Positions 15,132-23,409 are shown, counted from the first letter of the stretch. The stretch: DNA of 36,812 bases from PMNU01 sp035480575 (GCA_035480575.1 DATIHR010000014.1:1-36812), one strand, 5' to 3'. The notes: a model not told the origin generated them from the sequence alone. Numbers and translations are program-made.

Positions 15132-15851
15132 CTACGGAATAACAGGCTCGAACGCCTTACGCGTCACCAAGGCTACCGTATCTGTCATTAGCGTAAAACC
15201 GACTACCGGGGCTGCCTTGCATGCATTCGATTCGGCTTCGCACTCGTTCTTCACATCGACGTAATAGGGGTCGTGACCCGTGCGCATGAAGGCGGGGTTG
15301 ATGAGTTGCGTGCCGGTAATTGGCTGGCTCCAATGGATGGTCGGATCATCGGTATCGTGGTAGCCAATACGCGTATCTTTATAGCCTGCTCCTGTTGGCG
15401 GCGTTATAACGAGCAGTACGCCGTTGTGCCAGTCCTGCGGATTATCGCCCGTTACCGTAGGGTCGCCGGCAAACTGCCGTTCTTTAATAGGCGAAGATGA
15501 CGGACCGCCCGCTGTTGACGGTAATATGGACGGTGCGGGTGTGAGAGAAATGGAGGGTAAGCCAGAGATTGCAGGTGCTAGGCTTACGCGACTCGTTACA
15601 TGCAGTCTTGGGCTCGCCGATCGCGTCACGTGACTGCCGAACTCCTGTGACGCCTCTGGGTTGCCTGCACCCGATGACGCGGCGCTAGACACGCCCGTCT
15701 GGCCATTTCCATCACCGGCAAGCCACCAGCCAGTTCCCACGCTTAAACCGAGAGCAACAATAGCTCCGCAGGCTATTAAGCGGCGGCGATTCTCAGCACT
15801 TGGTTCTATTCGTGTTTCATCTGCCGCATCAGCGGGGCTATTTTCTTCCAT
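15132..15851 (-). CDS. Membrane-anchored low-complexity protein (239 aa)
   Basis: The start at 15851 has GGAGGAG about 7 nt upstream. A short acidic cytoplasmic start, RRR, and one helix (about 26-45; LIACGAIVALGLSVGTGWWL) put the rest outside. Residues about 50-125 are Ser/Pro/Ala-rich and probably extended; the C-terminal part (about 130-239) appears folded, with two Cys near 205-212 (ECEAESNACKA). I do not recognise the family. It is convergent with the GH10 gene, 2 bp apart, and lies in the surface island; likely a surface protein. An inverted repeat sits in its 5' leader. Confidence 0.7.
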   Translation of the reverse strand: MEENSPADAADETRIEPSAENRRRLIACGAIVALGLSVGTGWWLAGDGNGQTGVSSAASSGAGNPEASQEFGSHVTRSASPRLHVTSRVSLAPAISGLPSISLTPAPSILPSTAGGPSSSPIKERQFAGDPTVTGDNPQDWHNGVLLVITPPTGAGYKDTRIGYHDTDDPTIHWSQPITGTQLINPAFMRTGHDPYYVDVKNECEAESNACKAAPVVGFTLMTDTVALVTRKAFEPVIP

Positions 15852-15871
15852 ATCTGCTCCTCCAGTCTAAA

Positions 15872-15901
15872 GCATAAGCACAATACATTTAGTGCTTATG
15901 C
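15872..15901. repeat. Perfect inverted repeat in a 5' leader
   Basis: GCATAAGCAC (15872-15881) and GTGCTTATGC (15892-15901) are perfect 10-bp arms around a 10-nt spacer, so the half-sites are 20 bp centre to centre, two helical turns. It lies about 20 bp before the start of the gene at 15851 and could be a repressor operator. Transcribed leftward it would form a hairpin followed by TTTAGAC, resembling an attenuator without a long U tract. Confidence 0.5.
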
Positions 15902-16021
15902 GTCAATAACGTATAAAATACTATAGCTTTATTTGAATATTTGTGATAGAATTCGTTGTTATTGGGAAAACCCCTGTAAGTTTGTATTGCATAAGGTGTT
16001 TTAAAGAGCAAAGGAGTAGGC

Positions 16022-18307
16022 ATGCGCGTATTGAATCGCATTAAAAAGTCCCTGCAGGTAGCCGTTATGGCGCTGCCAGTATTAGTAAGTCCGTTGGCTA
16101 TGGTTGCCCCAGCAATGGCAGCTGTTAACAACCCGGCCCCGGCCGCTAAAGTGTCGTTCACATTCGACGATGGCCTGCAAAGCGCCATTACGCAAGCTGC
16201 GCCCACCCTGGCCGCACATGGCCTAACCGGTACCGACTACGTTATTACTGGTTGTGTCGGCATGACAACCACTCCTAACACGTGTGCTGCTGACGGTAGC
16301 GTACCCTACATGAGCTGGGCACAAGTCAAGCAACTACGCGACACCTACGGCTGGGAAATTGGCGGCCACAGTGTTACCCACCCCCAGTTAGCTACCGACA
16401 ACCTAACAGATGCACAGCTTACCAGCGAAATTGGCGGCAGCAAGTCTGCCCTCGTTGCACAAGGCTTTAACCCGACTGCATTCGCAACACCTTACGGCGA
16501 TTACAATCCCCACGTTGTATCCGAAATTGCCAAGTACTACACCTCGCACCGCGGTTTCCACGACCTCGACAACAACGTATGGTCGTACAATGACTACCTG
16601 CTAAACGACATGCAAGTCCAGGCTGGCGTAACCGTTGCCCAGGTACAAGCACGTATTGACGATGCCATTGCTAACAACCTGTGGTTGGTACTTACCTTCC
16701 ACGAAATTCGCCCTACCCCCAGCAGCGACCCTCAGGATTACCAGTATTCCACAGCAATGCTGGACCAAATTGCTGCCTACGTAAAAACCAAGCAAGATGC
16801 CGGCCAGCTTAAGTCGACCAACATTAGCAACGGCCTTGTTACCAGCGACAACAACCTCATGCCTAACAGCGGCTTCGACAGTGGCCTTGGCGGCGGCTGG
16901 ACCACAAGCCAACCTACGGCAGTTAAGGCCGACGCCGGTAACCACGGCAGCATGCCGAGCGCTACCAACTCAGTTGCCTTTACTCCTGCTACGGCAAATG
17001 CACACTTGTTCTCGCCTAAGGTGGCTGTAGACAGTGCTCAAACGTACATGTACAAGAGCTACTTGCAACTAACTGCCCGCACCGCTGGCGAGCTCGGCTA
17101 CTATGTTGACGAGTACGATGCTGCCGGCAACTGGCTCAGCGGCCAATGGGTCCAGGCAATTGTTGCCCCCGTTACCCGCGAAGTTAACTTCAGCTACAAG
17201 CCAAGCAACGCCAATGTAAAGCAAGCTAGTTTGCAAATTTACACCACTGCTAACTCGGGCATTACTGCTTACGTCGACAACGTACAGTTCTTCTCGCTTA
17301 ACGGCACCAGCACGCCGCCACCAACTGCCACTAACAATCAGCTGACTAACAGCCAGTTCGACAACGGTGTAGCAGACGGCTGGACTACCAACAACGCCAG
17401 CGCATTTGCCGCCGACGCAACCAGCAAGGGCGACCCAACCAGCACCGCAACTGCCCAGAACGCCATTAAGCTTGTTTCTGGCACTGCAAATGCATCGTTG
17501 TTTGCACCACAAGTAACCGTAAGCAGCCTTAACACCTACACGGTTAACGCCTACCTGAATGTACTGTCCATTGGTAGCGGCGAAACAGCCTTCTACATCG
17601 ACGAATACAACAGCACCGGCAGCTGGGTTAGCGGCCAATACATCTACGCAAAGCGTACTGCTGGCACCGAAAATGTAACGTTTAACTACACCCCAACTTC
17701 GGTTAACGTAACCAAGGCTGGCCTGCAAGTTATCTTAACTGGCAACTCCGGTATTACCGGTTACCTAGACAACGTGCAATTCTTGGCTCCTGGTGGCACG
17801 ACCCCAACTCCTACACCTACCCCAACCCCCACGCCAACTCCTACACCTACCGGCACTAACCTGGTAGCTAACGGCAGCTTTAGCAACGGCCTGGGCGACG
17901 GTTGGACTACCAACGACGCCACCAACATTACCGCCGACACAGGCAACCACGGTGGCCCAAACAGCCCGGTAGATGCCATTAAGATCATCTCGAGCACCCA
18001 AAACCGTCACCTGTTCTCGCCACAAGTAGCTGTAGATTCTACCAAGACCTACAACCTAACCAGCTGGCTGAACATTACCCAACTTACCAGCGGCGAAATC
18101 GGCTTCTACATCGACGAGTACGACGTAAACGGTACCTGGATTAGCGGCCAATACAAAACTGGCGTCCGCACCATCAGCACCGGCGATGTATCGTTTGACT
18201 ACAAGCCTACGTCTGCTAGCGTTGCCAAGGCAAGCCTGCAAGTTATCGTTGTTGGTAACTCTGGCATCCAAGCCTACTTCGACGACGTTCGTTGGCTGCA
18301 GTACTAA
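16022..18307 (+). CDS. Secreted polysaccharide deacetylase with three carbohydrate-binding-like modules
   Basis: 761 aa, ATG 16022 after AAGGAG. A basic n-region and hydrophobic core end in AMA-A near residue 33, a signal peptide. Residues about 42-260 are a NodB domain: TFDDG (47-51), HSVTH (116-120), ATPYGDY (155-161) and FHE (226-228), the metal and catalytic motifs of family CE4, which removes N-acetyl groups from GlcNAc polymers. Three tandem modules of about 150 aa follow (about 278-430, 440-595, 615-761), each with GWTT near the start, a YxDEYxxxGxWxSGQ core and a C-terminal DNVQF/DDVRW strand, like CBM4/9-type folds. Linkers are Thr/Pro-rich. It probably binds and edits a surface or host glycan. 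A strong terminator follows. Confidence 0.93.
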   Translation: MRVLNRIKKSLQVAVMALPVLVSPLAMVAPAMAAVNNPAPAAKVSFTFDDGLQSAITQAAPTLAAHGLTGTDYVITGCVGMTTTPNTCAADGSVPYMSWAQVKQLRDTYGWEIGGHSVTHPQLATDNLTDAQLTSEIGGSKSALVAQGFNPTAFATPYGDYNPHVVSEIAKYYTSHRGFHDLDNNVWSYNDYLLNDMQVQAGVTVAQVQARIDDAIANNLWLVLTFHEIRPTPSSDPQDYQYSTAMLDQIAAYVKTKQDAGQLKSTNISNGLVTSDNNLMPNSGFDSGLGGGWTTSQPTAVKADAGNHGSMPSATNSVAFTPATANAHLFSPKVAVDSAQTYMYKSYLQLTARTAGELGYYVDEYDAAGNWLSGQWVQAIVAPVTREVNFSYKPSNANVKQASLQIYTTANSGITAYVDNVQFFSLNGTSTPPPTATNNQLTNSQFDNGVADGWTTNNASAFAADATSKGDPTSTATAQNAIKLVSGTANASLFAPQVTVSSLNTYTVNAYLNVLSIGSGETAFYIDEYNSTGSWVSGQYIYAKRTAGTENVTFNYTPTSVNVTKAGLQVILTGNSGITGYLDNVQFLAPGGTTPTPTPTPTPTPTPTPTGTNLVANGSFSNGLGDGWTTNDATNITADTGNHGGPNSPVDAIKIISSTQNRHLFSPQVAVDSTKTYNLTSWLNITQLTSGEIGFYIDEYDVNGTWISGQYKTGVRTISTGDVSFDYKPTSASVAKASLQVIVVGNSGIQAYFDDVRWLQY

Positions 18308-18325
18308 AATAAAAACCAATAAAAT

Positions 18326-18360
18326 AAATAAGAGCGGTCTTCAAGTGGCCGCTCTTATTT
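18326..18360 (+). terminator. Rho-independent terminator after the deacetylase gene
   Basis: AAATAAGAGCGG (18326-18337) pairs with CCGCTCTTATTT (18349-18360), a 12-bp stem with an 11-nt loop. The T-rich side follows the GC core, as expected for intrinsic termination. Confidence 0.85.
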
Positions 18361-18362
18361 AG

Positions 18363-18368
18363 TATAAT
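18363..18368 (+). promoter_or_regulatory. -10 box of the tRNA-Gly/tRNA-Arg unit
   Basis: A perfect TATAAT lies 11 nt before the tRNA-Gly 5' end, directly after the terminator. No convincing -35 is seen; the expected position falls inside the terminator stem-loop. Confidence 0.45.
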
Positions 18369-18379
18369 AACGGGGTTAC

Positions 18380-18454
18380 GCGGGTGTCGTATAACGGCTA
18401 ATACTCAAGTTTTCCAAACTTGCGATGGGGTTTCGACTACCCCCACCCGCACCA
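18380..18454 (+). tRNA. tRNA-Gly (anticodon TCC)
   Basis: 75 nt including encoded CCA. Acceptor GCGGGTG pairs with CACCCGC, D stem GTAT with ATAC, anticodon stem CAAGT with ACTTG around TTTCCAA, giving TCC. T stem GGGGT with ACCCC. All arms are complete. Confidence 0.95.
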
Positions 18455-18463
18455 CAGTGTCAC

Positions 18464-18540
18464 GCCCCGGTAGCTCAGCTGGATAGAGCAGGAGACTTCT
18501 AAGCTTCAGGTCGTTGGTTCAAGCCCAACCCGGGGTACCA
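18464..18540 (+). tRNA. tRNA-Arg (anticodon TCT)
   Basis: 77 nt including encoded CCA, 9 nt after tRNA-Gly and probably co-transcribed. Acceptor GCCCCGG pairs with CCGGGGT, D stem GCTC with GAGC, and the loop CTTCTAA gives anticodon TCT for AGA. The anticodon stem GGAGA with GCTTC has an A-G mismatch at position 31-39 and a G-T pair, which is unusual; T arm is regular. Confidence 0.92.
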
Positions 18541-18569
18541 AATTTTATAAATATGATATTGTTTAGTTT

Positions 18570-19451
18570 ATGTCTGAAATAACTGTTGGTACCTGGAATG
18601 CTTTGAATGCATTTGGCGATGAAACATTAAGCCAAGAACGAATGAAAGGCGCCTTTGAAGTCGTCAAACGAATGGGTGCCGACGTAATTGCGTTGCCCGA
18701 AACGGCCCGCCGCGGCGTACAGAGTGAGGCTCTCGAGAAAGAACGGTTAGCAGAAGTAGCCGCACTTATGGCCAACGAGGGCTACGTGGGTAACGTAACG
18801 AACTACACGCCGCTAGCGGACGAACGTGATGCGCACTACTTGTCCATATGGGCACGCAAGGGGGTTGCCGCAACATTTGCCGAGCCCCAGGATCCGTACC
18901 TGCTTGGCAAGCGCAATGCGCTGCGGCTCTTGATTCCCGACCTGGACGTAGATGTGTTTGGCGTACACCTGGATGATCGTTACCCAGCAGAACGCGTACA
19001 GGCCGCAAACGTTTTAGTTCAAGCAATACGGCCACGTACCGAGTTCGATTCGCGCGCAACAATTGCACTTGGCGATTTCAACGACATGCACGCCAAGGAC
19101 CCGAAAGGTCGCATGCCGCGGCTAATGGGCAGGTTTATTAGCGGCATTGAGGTGCGTGACTACTATGATGAATCGAAGCGGGTGCAGCGGCTTGCCGGCA
19201 AGGTCATACGGGTGTGCCGAATGGCAGGCGGCGCATCGTTACAGGTACTTACCGAGGCCGGATTCCACGACGCAGACCGGAAGCGCCAACCCACTATAGG
19301 CAGCGGGCGCATGGCGTTCCAACTTGATCACATTCTAGGCAGCCCGGGAATATCGTTCGAGGACTTCAAAATCCACCGTCGGAGTCCAAACAGAAGTGGG
19401 CCGCCACTGTCGGATCACTTCCCTATCACCGCACGCGCTATACGAATGTAA
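18570..19451 (+). CDS. Endonuclease/exonuclease/phosphatase (EEP) family protein
   Basis: 293 aa, ATG 18570, with TATGAT (18552-18557) 12 nt upstream and no clear Shine-Dalgarno. EEP fold motifs in order: GTWNALN (7-13), ALPET with the metal-binding Glu near 44, GVHLDD (131-136), ALGDFND (166-172), QLDHILGS (about 250-257) and LSDHFPI near the C-terminus, which supply the Asp/Asn/His catalytic set for Mg-dependent phosphodiester hydrolysis. No signal peptide, so it is likely cytoplasmic. Substrate is not predictable: the family includes nucleases, phospholipid and inositol phosphatases. It stands alone after the tRNAs. Confidence 0.88.
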   Translation: MSEITVGTWNALNAFGDETLSQERMKGAFEVVKRMGADVIALPETARRGVQSEALEKERLAEVAALMANEGYVGNVTNYTPLADERDAHYLSIWARKGVAATFAEPQDPYLLGKRNALRLLIPDLDVDVFGVHLDDRYPAERVQAANVLVQAIRPRTEFDSRATIALGDFNDMHAKDPKGRMPRLMGRFISGIEVRDYYDESKRVQRLAGKVIRVCRMAGGASLQVLTEAGFHDADRKRQPTIGSGRMAFQLDHILGSPGISFEDFKIHRRSPNRSGPPLSDHFPITARAIRM

Positions 19452-19467
19452 TCGGTGCAGACTAAGG

Positions 19468-20118
19468 CTATAGGTAAACCAGTACTGCCTTACTGGTGAT
19501 TGAGCCGAGAGCAGCAAACCTCATTGGCACGGGGTCAATATTTTTCTCTGCTAGAAAAAGCTCCTGAGCAGTTGGTGCTGTCTGTATAACATTCAGAAGC
19601 CCATCGCGCATATAACCCCAATATTCTTGATATTCTTTGGCAGATGCATCACCATACCGCTGCTCTTGCACTTTTTTACCTGGATCATCTGGATTGGTAT
19701 CGTGCGGGTCGACAAAATACCACGTTCGGTCTAGTGTAGCCTTACCATCGTCGCCTATGCCAAGAGTCGTGGCATGATACGTTGCGTTTGAATCGTCCCT
19801 AACAGGCTCCTGAATGCTGCAATCCCACACATTTGTATTAGGACCCTTGTGTAGGGGTAAACTTCTGCAGAACGTAACACCCCTGTATATACCGTAGCCT
19901 GGCTTTGCGCCATCGTCCGGGTTTCTGCGCACCCGTAAGCCTAATAAGGATGGCAGATGCTCATTCTCCATCCTGCTCTCAGTCCAGCGCAAGGGTGTGT
20001 TATGCGGTACCCTTACGTTATAAACCGCGTGGGGTAGCAATATTTTAAATGCTGTTTCAATCAGCTCCAGCTCCGGGGAGCGAGGCACTTCATGAGTAGC
20101 AAACGTCCGGCTGGTCAT
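19468..20118 (-). CDS. Hypothetical protein coupled to the surface protein gene (216 aa)
   Basis: ATG 20118 overlaps the stop of the upstream surface-protein gene (ATGA), so it is the second gene of an operon. No signal peptide or membrane helix is seen. Sequence is a mix of charged and aromatic residues with stretches such as GLRVRRNPDDGAKPGYGIY and RTWYFVDPHDTNPDDPGKK, consistent with a globular, beta-rich cytoplasmic protein. I do not recognise a family. Coupling suggests it acts with or on the surface protein, but no motif supports a specific role. Confidence 0.65.
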   Translation of the reverse strand: MTSRTFATHEVPRSPELELIETAFKILLPHAVYNVRVPHNTPLRWTESRMENEHLPSLLGLRVRRNPDDGAKPGYGIYRGVTFCRSLPLHKGPNTNVWDCSIQEPVRDDSNATYHATTLGIGDDGKATLDRTWYFVDPHDTNPDDPGKKVQEQRYGDASAKEYQEYWGYMRDGLLNVIQTAPTAQELFLAEKNIDPVPMRFAALGSITSKAVLVYL

Positions 20119-21341
20119 ATGGTAGGCGTCCCGGAACTATCTGGTGGTTGCTGGCCAATGGGCGGGCCCATAGTGCGGGGCGGGGTAGGCGTGTTCTTCT
20201 TTTTGCGGCGCATGTACCACACAAACGCAGCCGCACCGCCAACAAGCAGTACGATAATAACTACAAACAGCCATGGGAAGCTGGCGTCCTTTTTATTGGA
20301 CGTTGTTGCAACAGTAACCTTTTTAGTGGTGGCGGGATCGACCGTAAAGGACAATAACGTAATATGCGCTGCTTCCCTTTTAGTAGCTGCATCTACCGTT
20401 GCAATCTCTATGTGGTGGCTACCTGCCGCTAAGCCGGGGATCTCATAGCTCCATTCGCCCTGATCGTCGGCAGTAACGCTATATTTCTTGGGGTCCGAAT
20501 AGACATACACATTGAGCTGAGCTTTCGGGGCTGCCGTACCGGCGATGGTAAACGATTGCTTGTACGGGATCTTTACATCTTTAGTAAGCGACACTGCATC
20601 GCCGTCTACTACCAGCGATGTTAGCTTAGGGCTCCCAGCCGGTGCCGCAGCGGCCTGCGGCGGTGCTTTTTCGAACCGTGCTACAAGTGTTGTGGTCTTT
20701 TTTGTTGCAGGCAACACAAAGCTACAAGTAGCACTGGTGTTTACTGCCGGCTTAGAACCCGAACTATCAAAACAGACAGTACCAGTCGTATCCCACCCGG
20801 CAAATACCGACCCGGCATCGGGGGCGGCGGTAAACGACAGGTTACTATCGCTACTAACTAATGGATATTCGTAGCTACACTGATTGCCCCCCGTGCCGCA
20901 AATAATCATGTAGCCGCCAGTGACCGTACCCGCGCCTTCGCCTATAGTGCTAACCTTCAGCTGTGTTTTGTTGTAGCGCCACGTTGCCTTAACCGTTGCG
21001 GAGCCGTCACTCGGCACCGTAAAGCTACACTTATCGGTGGTGTCTGTACTTTCGGAACAACCATCCAGGCCGGTGCCGCTTACCGTCCACTTATACAGGC
21101 TAAAACCGTCAACCGGTGCCGCCGTCATTGTTACGGCCGTACCTGGCGCGAAACTCTCGTCGCAATCACCTGGACAGTCTACGCCCACAGGGCTACTGAC
21201 TACCCGGGCATTGGGGTTTAGACTTGTATCTAGTTTAACGGTAGTGACCCCTTCGGCGGCGACCGTATCCGTATGGATATACACTGGCGCTGCCAGCCCC
21301 AACCCTAGCAGGACGGCCATAAAGAGCAAGCGTCGAATCAT
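20115..21341 (-). CDS. Surface protein with InlB-like repeats and C-terminal membrane anchor
   Basis: Start taken at ATG 21341 (408 aa): it opens a typical signal peptide (MIRRLLFMAVLLGLGLAAP) and TATATT ends 6 nt upstream; the frame extends 36 codons further to 21449 without a sensible signal. Two cysteine-containing repeats resembling the divergent InlB B-repeat follow (about 30-125 and 130-230; GAGTVTGG, FTAAPDAGSVFAGW, CSFVLPA), then an Ig-like domain (about 245-340) and a C-terminal helix (about 360-382; FPWLFVVIIVLLVGGAAAFV) with a basic tail RRKKK. No LPXTG is present, so it is membrane-held rather than sortase-anchored. Probably adhesive or structural at the cell surface. Repeat family assigned by pattern. 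Confidence 0.8.
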   Translation of the reverse strand: MIRRLLFMAVLLGLGLAAPVYIHTDTVAAEGVTTVKLDTSLNPNARVVSSPVGVDCPGDCDESFAPGTAVTMTAAPVDGFSLYKWTVSGTGLDGCSESTDTTDKCSFTVPSDGSATVKATWRYNKTQLKVSTIGEGAGTVTGGYMIICGTGGNQCSYEYPLVSSDSNLSFTAAPDAGSVFAGWDTTGTVCFDSSGSKPAVNTSATCSFVLPATKKTTTLVARFEKAPPQAAAAPAGSPKLTSLVVDGDAVSLTKDVKIPYKQSFTIAGTAAPKAQLNVYVYSDPKKYSVTADDQGEWSYEIPGLAAGSHHIEIATVDAATKREAAHITLLSFTVDPATTKKVTVATTSNKKDASFPWLFVVIIVLLVGGAAAFVWYMRRKKKNTPTPPRTMGPPIGQQPPDSSGTPTI

Positions 21342-21347
21342 AAGCCT

Positions 21348-21353
21348 AATATA
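21348..21353 (-). promoter_or_regulatory. -10 box of the surface-protein gene, leaderless spacing
   Basis: On the minus strand TATATT ends 6 nt before the ATG at 21341, with no Shine-Dalgarno sequence. This spacing supports 21341 as the start rather than the upstream frame extension. Confidence 0.4.
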
Positions 21354-21537
21354 CCGCACTATCCAACCGTAAGGCCAGAAAAGCTCGACATACTGCTCAT
21401 AAGCGTCATCAAGCGAACACCGGGGCACAGCTACAACATTTTGCGACATTTAAAAACAGTAGCGGAGGCGCATTTGAGACCTGGCGAAAGGAGCCATCTA
21501 TCCCGCGTCACTTAGTAGATGTACAGTAAAGTGCTTA

Positions 21538-21566
21538 TTGTAATTTTTTCGGCCAGCCCGTATAGT
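21538..21566 (+). promoter_or_regulatory. Promoter of the gene at 21591
   Basis: TTGTAA (21538-21543) and TATAGT (21561-21566) are 17 bp apart. The leader of about 18 nt contains GGGGGG at 21581-21586, 4 nt before the ATG. Confidence 0.55.
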
Positions 21567-21590
21567 TTGTGGTAACAACTGGGGGGATCC

Positions 21591-22181
21591 ATGAAAAAAC
21601 CGAACTTACTTTCGAGCCAAGCTGTTACGTGTGCCGTGCTTGTGGGTGGCATTCTGCTTATAACCGGCACTTTTATGCTCGTGCTGTGCACAGCGCAGTA
21701 CAGGCAAAACAGTGACCTGGCAGCAACAAGCGTAACGCGCGACCTTATTATCCGCGCTGCAGCCGGTACTAAAACAGATGCTGTCATAGAGGCAAAAACC
21801 GGGGACGTGTACTTCCCGCAAGCAAAATTATACGTGCCCAATAACCCCGAACTGACCGATCTTACCTACGAATACGACGCAAATGGCCCCAATGGTCCAG
21901 AGCTAGATGTGAGCAGCCGCGGCGTATTTGAACGCTACGCTTCACGACTATATAACGCGAACAACACGACGCAACTTTTTGAACGTATACCTAAGCTGCA
22001 GGCCTGCCAACGTGGCATTACTGCAATCTACAAACCTTTAGACAGTAACGACAAACAGCACGTGTTGCAACAAACAACCGACCTGGGTAATGGCAAAATG
22101 CTCTACGTATACTCCGAAAAAGCATGTCCGGAACTCATCGAGACCGCAGACGCACTCAAAGATATTGCATCGTACGAATAG
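21591..22181 (+). CDS. Membrane-anchored hypothetical protein (196 aa)
   Basis: ATG 21591 has a G-rich ribosome site and a good promoter. One hydrophobic helix (about 11-34; AVTCAVLVGGILLITGTFML) near the N-terminus implies a signal anchor with residues 35-196 outside. The extracellular part has two Cys (about 143 and 182), able to form a disulfide, and no repeats. Family not recognised. A segment GDVYFPQAKLYVPNNPELTD suggests a beta domain. It lies between two other surface genes. Confidence 0.7.
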   Translation: MKKPNLLSSQAVTCAVLVGGILLITGTFMLVLCTAQYRQNSDLAATSVTRDLIIRAAAGTKTDAVIEAKTGDVYFPQAKLYVPNNPELTDLTYEYDANGPNGPELDVSSRGVFERYASRLYNANNTTQLFERIPKLQACQRGITAIYKPLDSNDKQHVLQQTTDLGNGKMLYVYSEKACPELIETADALKDIASYE

Positions 22182-22333
22182 CAGTTTTTCGTACATCCAT
22201 AGTAGTTACAACAACACATATACCTCATACCACATAGCTTTACCATAGACATTTGTGGTTATGACAAAAAACTGGACAACCTAGAATACGAGTGGTACTA
22301 TTCCCCTTGTCTAAGAGTGAGGGGGACTTGTAT

Positions 22334-23263
22334 ATGGTATGGAGGGTTGGTATTTCGTCTCGTGCAGCTGCAAAGCTAGTTGTGCGGCATCGCATGTATA
22401 TTTTTGGCGCATTTGCTTGGTTACTTACCGGAGCGCTTGCCATAGCAAGTTTCCAGTGGCAGCCACATGCCCAAGGTCTTCCTAAGCAATCCCCAGGTGT
22501 AGGCATCGCCCAAAAACCAGTGAGCACCAGAGGGCCACGAGTAGCTGGCGCTACTACAGCCATAGTCGAACCAGTCAGCTCAACAGCACAATCCGACTCG
22601 CCTATGCAGGACCAAGCGGTTGCCCCTAACCGCCAGTGGAAACCGAATGTTATTTTAGCCCTCATACAGCAACCCGCAAACACTACGAGCACACCCCCTG
22701 TGACCGTAGTAGGCTCGTCACAAAACACCAACACCCAGCCACCAACAACCACGCCCGACCCCACGCCGGCACCTACTCCTACGCCAGACCCTTCACCCAC
22801 TCCAACGCCCGCTCCGACTCCGACACCTACTCCTACGCCGCCACCAGTTGCTACCGGGCCAACGCCGAACCCTACTTGTACTGTCAACACACTGCTCACT
22901 ACGTTTAGCCTACTGGGCGGTACATCCCTGAGTATCGTCGCAGGCGGCACTAGCACCATACAACAAGTAAGTACCAGCGACGGCAGTAGTGTCATATGGA
23001 CACCGCTTGAGCCAATGATATGGAGTGATGGCACCAGCACTAACCTGAATGCGCCGGTTGCTATGGTCGTACCGTATACTCCGGGCACCATTACCGGCTC
23101 TAGCGCTTCGTTTACCGTGCGTGCCCTAAGTACCGCTACTCCGGGCACCGTAACACAGCTCGCCTGGCACGTTGAGGACGGCACCCGCGGCATCTGCCAA
23201 AATATAACCATACCCGTAACAGTCGTTGCCCCGGCAGTGGTCGTCGCTACGGCTACGCCCTAG
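22334..23263 (+). CDS. Membrane-anchored protein with Pro/Thr-rich stalk
   Basis: 309 aa from ATG 22334, preceded by GAGGGGGACTT; an earlier in-frame start at 22292 lacks a ribosome site. A helix at about 22-40 (IFGAFAWLLTGALAIASF) anchors it. A long linker follows, ending in a PTPTP-type stalk (about 150-185), then a folded C-terminal domain (about 190-300) with two Cys (TCTV, GICQN) and Ser/Thr-rich strands, Ig-like in feel. Stalk-and-head design suits a surface-exposed adhesin or binding protein; no family assigned. The similar-length frame on the other strand arises from the Pro/Thr codon bias. Confidence 0.75.
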   Translation: MVWRVGISSRAAAKLVVRHRMYIFGAFAWLLTGALAIASFQWQPHAQGLPKQSPGVGIAQKPVSTRGPRVAGATTAIVEPVSSTAQSDSPMQDQAVAPNRQWKPNVILALIQQPANTTSTPPVTVVGSSQNTNTQPPTTTPDPTPAPTPTPDPSPTPTPAPTPTPTPTPPPVATGPTPNPTCTVNTLLTTFSLLGGTSLSIVAGGTSTIQQVSTSDGSSVIWTPLEPMIWSDGTSTNLNAPVAMVVPYTPGTITGSSASFTVRALSTATPGTVTQLAWHVEDGTRGICQNITIPVTVVAPAVVVATATP

Positions 23264-23331
23264 GTTTCAACAAATCCTCATATTTCTAGAAATCGCCTCT
23301 GTTTTCTGCTATAATTTACTGGTATTTTTAT

Positions 23332-23409
23332 GGCGGGTGTAGCTCAGCTGGTTAGAGCGTCTGTTTGTGGCACAGAAGGCCGTGAGTTCAAACCTCATCA
23401 CTCGCCCCA
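23332..23409 (+). tRNA. tRNA-His (anticodon GTG)
   Basis: 78 nt with the extra G at position -1 opposite C73, the histidine identity element, and encoded CCA. Acceptor GCGGGTG pairs with CACTCGC, D stem GCTC with GAGC, anticodon stem TCTGT with ACAGA around TTGTGGC, giving GTG. A TATAAT at 23310-23315 is a plausible -10. A terminator follows. Confidence 0.95.

Noticed and set aside
17790..17850. Short tandem repeat of ACTCCTACACCTACC type as a CRISPR or satellite
   Set aside because: It codes the PTPTP linker in frame within the deacetylase; unit size is too small and no spacers exist.
21342..21449. N-terminal extension of the InlB-like surface protein
   Set aside because: A signal peptide begins at the internal ATG 21341, which also has a -10 box at the recurring 6-nt spacing; the extension would bury the signal peptide.
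22240..23211. Long minus-strand frame of 323 codons opposite the Pro/Thr-rich protein
   Set aside because: It mirrors the Pro/Thr repeat as Gly/Val repeats, has no ribosome site, and the plus-strand frame has a membrane anchor, stalk and ribosome site.
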